Origin: Desulfobacula sp.
GTDB taxonomy: Bacteria; Desulfobacterota; Desulfobacteria; Desulfobacterales; Desulfobacteraceae
Assembly (NCBI GenBank): GCA_027858355.1
Contig: JAQICW010000248.1
Location: 1 to 9,721, forward strand
Length of the DNA: 9,721 bases
Direction of reading: 5' to 3'
Below the pieces are notes generated by a model. The model saw nothing but the letters and a program-made list of their open reading frames with translations. It ran no database searches and was not told the origin of the DNA. Shown here piece by piece: positions 6,301-9,721 of the stretch (positions within the stretch are counted from its first letter, which is position 1; the number at the start of each line of letters is the position of its first letter). A program made the position numbers and the translations under genes.

Positions 6301-7988
6301 TGAATATACCATTAGCACAAATAATGATTAGTTCCAGTAAATTGAACTGTGATCAAATAGATTCACGAAAGCGAACTATAATTCCAATTCGGCATGGTGG
6401 TAGAACAAATGAAATACCCCCCAAGTTCAAACGATTAACTTTGGATGTAACATCTTTATTTTTACTTGAAACTTTAGATTTATTAGATAACGTTTTTGAA
6501 TTGGTCGATACAGTGTTGTTATCTCCACGAACGATGGATGTCCTTTTTGAAGAATATAAAAATGTTCGTTTCCACCAACCATCTCAAATTCAAAAAGCCC
6601 AAAGAGTGCAAAAATTAATATTTGATGGTTCGCTAAAAATTCTCAAAGATAATAATCCGCCTCAGAAGCTTATAACAGAAGTCGGAAAGGAAATGGCTTC
6701 CTTATTATATGCAGCAAAATCAAAAAGTGGGTTTGTTATCGCACCTTTACCCATACATAAAGCAGGCTCACTAAAGTTAAAGAATGCAGATATTGGTAAT
6801 AACTCAAAGTTAATTATTAAAACAACACAACTGTTGGGAATTTTAGAAAATGATTTAGATCCAGATATATTTATTGAGGCATCGAAATACCTTTCTTTAG
6901 TGGATCCGGATAGTCCATATAATTCTGTTAGCGAGTTAATTGATACCCCAATTTTTATTGATGACCTTGCTTTGACTTATTTAGATACTGTTGGAATATT
7001 AAAAGCTGCAACTCAAATGGGTGTGGAAGTTTTTATTTATGAATCCATACTGAACAGGACAAAATCTTTAATTGAAGCTGGGCGAAACGGGGAAGTTGTA
7101 TCTCAAAGCGTTGATAGCTTGAGGCGAAAATTGAGGGATGCTTATCTAAATGGAAAAGCTGAATTTATTCCTGAAATAAAGCCTAAGGTAAAAAGGGATT
7201 TTAGTAAAATTGTCCATATGGAATTACTTGAAGATATCTTTGAAAATTTGGATTTGTGTGATGCAGTTTGTATAGATGACCGTTCCCCGATTGGAAAAGA
7301 TTTAAAGAAAATTGATCTAAAAGGTAATTCCTCAATTGTTTTGGGTATATTTGATATTTTAAATGTTTTGACTGCTGAAAATTTAATTACAGTGGAAATG
7401 AAAAAAAGGATTTTATATAAATTGCGGAGAAGTAATTTTGTATTTCTACCAATTGAGAAAGATGAAGTTTTAGCTGCCATAAAAGAAAGTGTTCAGAAAA
7501 ATAAAGATGTTTTTATAGAGACACGAGAACTGAAATCTATAAGAGAGTATATCCTTAATATAAGAGCAACGAAAATCCTTAGCCTACCGGAAGAAGGCTT
7601 CTGGCTTGATAAATTGACACAGATGGGCTTTTTTGTAATGATCAATATTTGGAAAGATGAAAAAATTGAATCTTCAACAGTTTTACAAATATCAGATTGG
7701 ATATTAGATGTATTGATTCCAATGCCAAGTGCATGGATTAATTGTCTGTCGAATGATCAAAAACCAGACTTAAAGGATTCTATAGTGAATTATTTGACAA
7801 GGATCGGAAAGTTAGGTGCTGCAATCTCTTATTCTGATAAAAAAAAGGTAGCCATTAGTTGGCTTGAAAATAGGTTATTCCAGCCATTGTCTTCTGCAAA
7901 CTTGGATGTATTTGAAAGGGTTACTAAAAATATAGGAGAGGATATCGTCTTACTTTTGAAGGAGGTGGAAAATGAGCCTAACAACTGA
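3357..7988 (+). CDS. PNP/MTA-SAH-nucleosidase-like domain + TPR scaffold + PIN-like C-terminal region; predicted conflict/defence protein
   Basis: This 1543-residue protein has no signal peptide or membrane segment, so it should be cytosolic. Residues about 17-258 are a nucleoside-phosphorylase-fold domain: VNDHEIAEL (25-33), NMGSVGPGGTG (73-83), YLIAVGIAFG (97-106), GGEMEAAGIYSA (199-210) and AVCDHADG (223-230). Glu201/Glu203 and Asp226 match the ribose-binding and catalytic acids of MTA/SAH nucleosidases. Residues about 300-930 are helical hairpins with TPR character, clearest at 808-863 (AWTLFDLGRYKEA; ALRTGQWERFAQVIE). Residues about 1026-1340 are PIN-like: LTLDVTSLFLLETL with Asp1030, Glu1065/1066, then PIFIDDLALTYLD (Asp1202/1203) and DAVCIDDRS (Asp1302, Asp1307/1308). 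A helical tail follows. An in-frame TGA 12 bases upstream makes this ATG the first possible start; its ribosome binding site is weak (GAGAG). Inference: PNP as sensor or nucleotide-consuming module, PIN as RNase effector. The PNP call is firm, TPR good, PIN moderate, and the defence role circumstantial. Confidence 0.85.
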   Translation: MSTIKPFHKSYRANSIECDVLLLCVNDHEIAELFKVFKEKGHEGKIFSKTDLQLTYHDFGMINKARVLCLRTNMGSVGPGGTGIAVKQAIDEVNPEYLIAVGIAFGSDPEKQMIGDILLSKQLALYEVAKIIKNGEKTKPRRRGSIPDIPQKILGKFLAAIPYWKGATVHQGLLLTGDKLINGKDFKQELMDDFPEAIGGEMEAAGIYSAVSYNKIEWIVIKAVCDHADGNKDQNKEEQQQLSAFNAASFVFHALNIVEFSSGNKLGFYNSEAIQDDQRITESDKLEESHKLYKDNVDVEVEFEKYVSSYTEEIFKKELVKILRRRTIPKINAQKEIQDLLHRLEGSELQNSTSLIKKEVYLWAARIFAPESEYVEEAKDCLSKYFQIYKENDSERILIIKALIEAINGEIEAAIKMLSEVNTGDARSNILSMLAKHKSNANAIEWFNTFKSEDKTLLTSVGWRNLSILLGQENHWDKAITNLLDLPIEMIEECPESAFILGILYAGYLMPISIRKQLLNNVTFNLSKDVHEGERANYNREQAIYWFSKAKKMMLEIDAFNRVEGCEYWLIWLRLIDPLKVDEAKKELYEAMKEPSNAIHLLELAINFNIEFDSKPLEMYLKRRKIESTLSQMEQAAQLLLLIYKKDPDKILGFIKSEKRALSRIVPSEFLSQLQIESFVKAGQIADAEKELESSSQIMNKTEYARCELLIADGKGEDLKKLTTLFEKTGDYLDLRNLVDYLVRTKQWEALLPKAILLHKQHRSAKNALLIVDVMQKTNVERNRILVFLNENNDLCSICPIENSKLLSAKAWTLFDLGRYKEAQIIINDLVNNYHEPNYISMELNCALRTGQWERFAQVIEREYPKSGDLPEWLLLQMAFCLANRVDDRVIDLLKQATDRAKNDASIQESAYFLSTQIGRENEFLTCLKRMFQLSKEGKGSGKTYTTEEILEMMPKRNEELNIQEKRVMKGELPLHVSQHLLNIPLAQIMISSSKLNCDQIDSRKRTIIPIRHGGRTNEIPPKFKRLTLDVTSLFLLETLDLLDNVFELVDTVLLSPRTMDVLFEEYKNVRFHQPSQIQKAQRVQKLIFDGSLKILKDNNPPQKLITEVGKEMASLLYAAKSKSGFVIAPLPIHKAGSLKLKNADIGNNSKLIIKTTQLLGILENDLDPDIFIEASKYLSLVDPDSPYNSVSELIDTPIFIDDLALTYLDTVGILKAATQMGVEVFIYESILNRTKSLIEAGRNGEVVSQSVDSLRRKLRDAYLNGKAEFIPEIKPKVKRDFSKIVHMELLEDIFENLDLCDAVCIDDRSPIGKDLKKIDLKGNSSIVLGIFDILNVLTAENLITVEMKKRILYKLRRSNFVFLPIEKDEVLAAIKESVQKNKDVFIETRELKSIREYILNIRATKILSLPEEGFWLDKLTQMGFFVMINIWKDEKIESSTVLQISDWILDVLIPMPSAWINCLSNDQKPDLKDSIVNYLTRIGKLGAAISYSDKKKVAISWLENRLFQPLSSANLDVFERVTKNIGEDIVLLLKEVENEPNN
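7961..7967 (+). promoter_or_regulatory. Strong ribosome binding site inside the end of the PNP-TPR-PIN gene
   Basis: GGAGGTG lies four bases before the ATG at 7972, within the coding sequence of the upstream gene. It fixes the start of the downstream gene and, with the 17-base overlap, implies coupled translation. It is far stronger than the weak GAGAG that precedes the upstream gene. Confidence 0.8.
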
Positions 7989-9721
7989 AATAGCAATTGA
8001 AATGTTGAGATCTTATCCAAGATCTATTTCAAATCAGTTGGTTAATTCTGCCAAGTTTAGAAAAAAAATAGATCTGAATGGTATTGTTATTCCTCAATTT
8101 AGGGCAGGTCGTATAAAAAGTTGGGATTTATTTGATATAGTTCGTAAAGTTTTCAATGAAAAAGAAGAAAAGCAAATTCGGAATCTTGATGGCAAGATTA
8201 TTAGGGTATTTTTAAAGGATGAGAAAGTTGTTTTAGGGTGTACAGAAAAGAAAAAACTATTTGAAGATTTTTCAATAATTGAATTTGATTTGTTGTCACT
8301 TGATCCGAAAACAAGAATTGATGCCTTTAAGGCATTGATAAAGGGTGTTGGTCCTACAGGAACAGACTTTGATAGTTGGCAAAAAATACTTAAGGATGGT
8401 CCTTTAAGCAATATAGATCTCGAGAGTCTTTTCGAGTCTATAGGTAACAGTGTTTCAAGATTTGAAGACAGTGTCTATGAAAGAATGGACCAGGGAAAGC
8501 TTAATCTTGATAATTTAATACCGAAATCAATTAAGTATTATACGTCTTTATGTGGCCGTTTACCTAATGACAAAAGTGTAAGTGAATATATTAAAATTTT
8601 TAACGAGCATCGTGCTAAATTAATTAAGCGGGATTTATATGAGGGATTCAGGCTTTGCTTGGGCAGTAATCTTAGTCCAGAAACTTCTTTAGTCCCTTTA
8701 CTAAATGACCATTCAGATAAGGCTGTTTGGAAACTATTAAATGATTTTTCAGAAGTAACAGATCCTTTTTCAATATTAAGTCTTTTAGAAGTTGCACTTA
8801 GTAGAAGAGGAAAGGGGTTTGGATTTGAAGACTTTTCAATAAATCTAATTGAAAAATTATGTGATGACGAATTAAAAAGAAAAGATGGGGTGGATGTATA
8901 TATTTATTACCCTGCCCTAGTATTATTTTGCTTTAATAGAATTAGAATGTTGAAGGGGATGATAAATCAACCACCGTATTGGCATTTTTTGTGTGCGTTT
9001 ATTCATGCTGGCGTAATAAATAGAACTTTGGAGATGCGTCAGTTTGATGTGAATTCAATAGCAGAGTGGCTTAATGAGCCTCAGTTGTTAAAATATTCCA
9101 TTGCGGATTGTCTTGCATTAAGAAAAGAGCCAATGTGGAGATCGGAAAATTTGAGTCGGTCTGGCTTGCAAGCAGAAATATTTGGAAGATTGAATTTGAT
9201 AGCAACAGAAGAGGCGAAGAACAAGAGGAAATTTCCAAATGAAGAAACTTTAATTAAGAAAATACAAAATTTAATCAGTCATGGGGTTTATATTCACAAA
9301 CCAGGACCCTTGGAAGGGCATTTACGACCTGATTTAAAAAAAGAAAAAGAAGATGATTTAAACAAAGAGCTAAAAAAAAAGTTGAACTCTTCGATTGAAG
9401 AATTCCCATGGGGTGCGATTGATAGCATATCTTCAATTGAGCCATTAAGCATGAATATGCGTAGCTTAATTGTAGAAAAAATACCTACTTTAACTATTGA
9501 TAGGAAATCAGTTAAAAATCAGTATCCACTATTTTTTGGAATTGCACTAACCACGTCTATTTATAAAGATAAAGCTATGGCATCAGCTCTATGTGATTTA
9601 TTGATTAGAAAAATAGATGAAATAGAGTCAAAAAATAATTTGCCTATCGTATTCCTAATTGCAAGCACGGCTATTGAAGAATCAGAATGGCAAAGTTGGG
9701 TTAATAATTATTTTTTTTTTA
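7972..9721 (+). CDS. Large hypothetical protein, overlapping partner of the PNP-TPR-PIN gene (3' end outside the window)
   Basis: The frame is open for 583 codons and runs off the window with no stop. It overlaps the upstream gene by 17 bases and has a strong ribosome binding site, so it is real and translationally coupled. I do not recognise the family with certainty. The protein is soluble, mainly helical, AT-rich in codons like its neighbour, and has no signal peptide, Walker motif or nuclease motif that I can see. Noticeable segments are a charged N-terminal region (1-110), PPYWHFLCAFIHAGVINRTLE (334-354), LRKEPMW (383-389) followed by LQAEIFGRLNLIA, and a Lys/Glu-rich linker at about 450-478. 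The spaced W/P/R residues look like a conserved core rather than drift. From memory, similar large unnamed proteins sit beside TPR/PIN conflict proteins, so a role as regulator, sensor or target-recognition subunit is an inference. Codon-scale features stay normal to the end, where the frame reads through a run of ten T. Confidence 0.85.
   Translation, partial: MSLTTEIAIEMLRSYPRSISNQLVNSAKFRKKIDLNGIVIPQFRAGRIKSWDLFDIVRKVFNEKEEKQIRNLDGKIIRVFLKDEKVVLGCTEKKKLFEDFSIIEFDLLSLDPKTRIDAFKALIKGVGPTGTDFDSWQKILKDGPLSNIDLESLFESIGNSVSRFEDSVYERMDQGKLNLDNLIPKSIKYYTSLCGRLPNDKSVSEYIKIFNEHRAKLIKRDLYEGFRLCLGSNLSPETSLVPLLNDHSDKAVWKLLNDFSEVTDPFSILSLLEVALSRRGKGFGFEDFSINLIEKLCDDELKRKDGVDVYIYYPALVLFCFNRIRMLKGMINQPPYWHFLCAFIHAGVINRTLEMRQFDVNSIAEWLNEPQLLKYSIADCLALRKEPMWRSENLSRSGLQAEIFGRLNLIATEEAKNKRKFPNEETLIKKIQNLISHGVYIHKPGPLEGHLRPDLKKEKEDDLNKELKKKLNSSIEEFPWGAIDSISSIEPLSMNMRSLIVEKIPTLTIDRKSVKNQYPLFFGIALTTSIYKDKAMASALCDLLIRKIDEIESKNNLPIVFLIASTAIEESEWQSWVNNYFFF

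Noticed and set aside
3357..7988. STAND/NACHT-type NTPase between the PNP domain and the repeats
   Set aside because: There is no P-loop of the GxxxxGK[ST] type followed by a Walker B; the short GKGSGKTYT at 938-946 lies in a linker just before the PIN-like region, is not preceded by a hydrophobic strand, and has no matching partner motif.
8094..8411. 105-codon minus-strand frame
   Set aside because: It is antisense to the continuous 583-codon plus-strand gene, low complexity (Ser/Phe/Asn), and shows no start signals.

Overview
The window joins two unlike halves. Positions 1-2432 carry three genes on the minus strand, read in the order GntR-type regulator, non-pyrrolysine MttB-family methyltransferase, FAD-dependent oxidoreductase (only its first 33 codons are inside the window). 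This is a small catabolic unit for a methylated, probably quaternary, amine under local regulation. The content suits an anaerobe with corrinoid-dependent methyl transfer. A sulfate-reducing member of the Desulfobacterota (Desulfobacteraceae-like) is my best guess from gene content and protein style, but the sequence does not prove it.

Positions 2433-3356 are a 924-base gap with no credible gene. It holds a candidate operator next to the regulator gene, a diverged 57-base direct repeat (2771-2827 and 2978-3034, 44/57 identical by hand alignment), small hairpins and a weak promoter candidate for the rightward genes.

Positions 3357-9721 are strikingly AT-rich and carry two large genes on the plus strand that overlap by 17 bases. 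The first encodes a 1543-residue protein with an N-terminal nucleoside-phosphorylase/MTA-SAH-nucleosidase-like domain, a long helical TPR-like scaffold, and an acidic C-terminal region that looks like a PIN-type ribonuclease module. The second starts inside the end of the first behind a strong ribosome binding site and runs off the window after 583 codons. I do not recognise its family with certainty. Fused sensor/effector-like domains, an overlapping large partner of unknown function, and foreign-looking composition beside a housekeeping operon together suggest a biological-conflict (anti-phage or other defence) module. It resembles the architecture that I recall being called TPR-GreAB-C-PIN, but with a PNP domain at the N terminus and no GreAB-C domain that I can see.

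Working model (inference): the PNP domain senses or destroys a nucleoside or nucleotide-derived signal, the TPR superhelix binds a partner, possibly the downstream protein, and the PIN-like region cuts RNA when triggered. The two halves of the window appear functionally unrelated; the rightward pair looks like an accessory insertion next to the amine operon.
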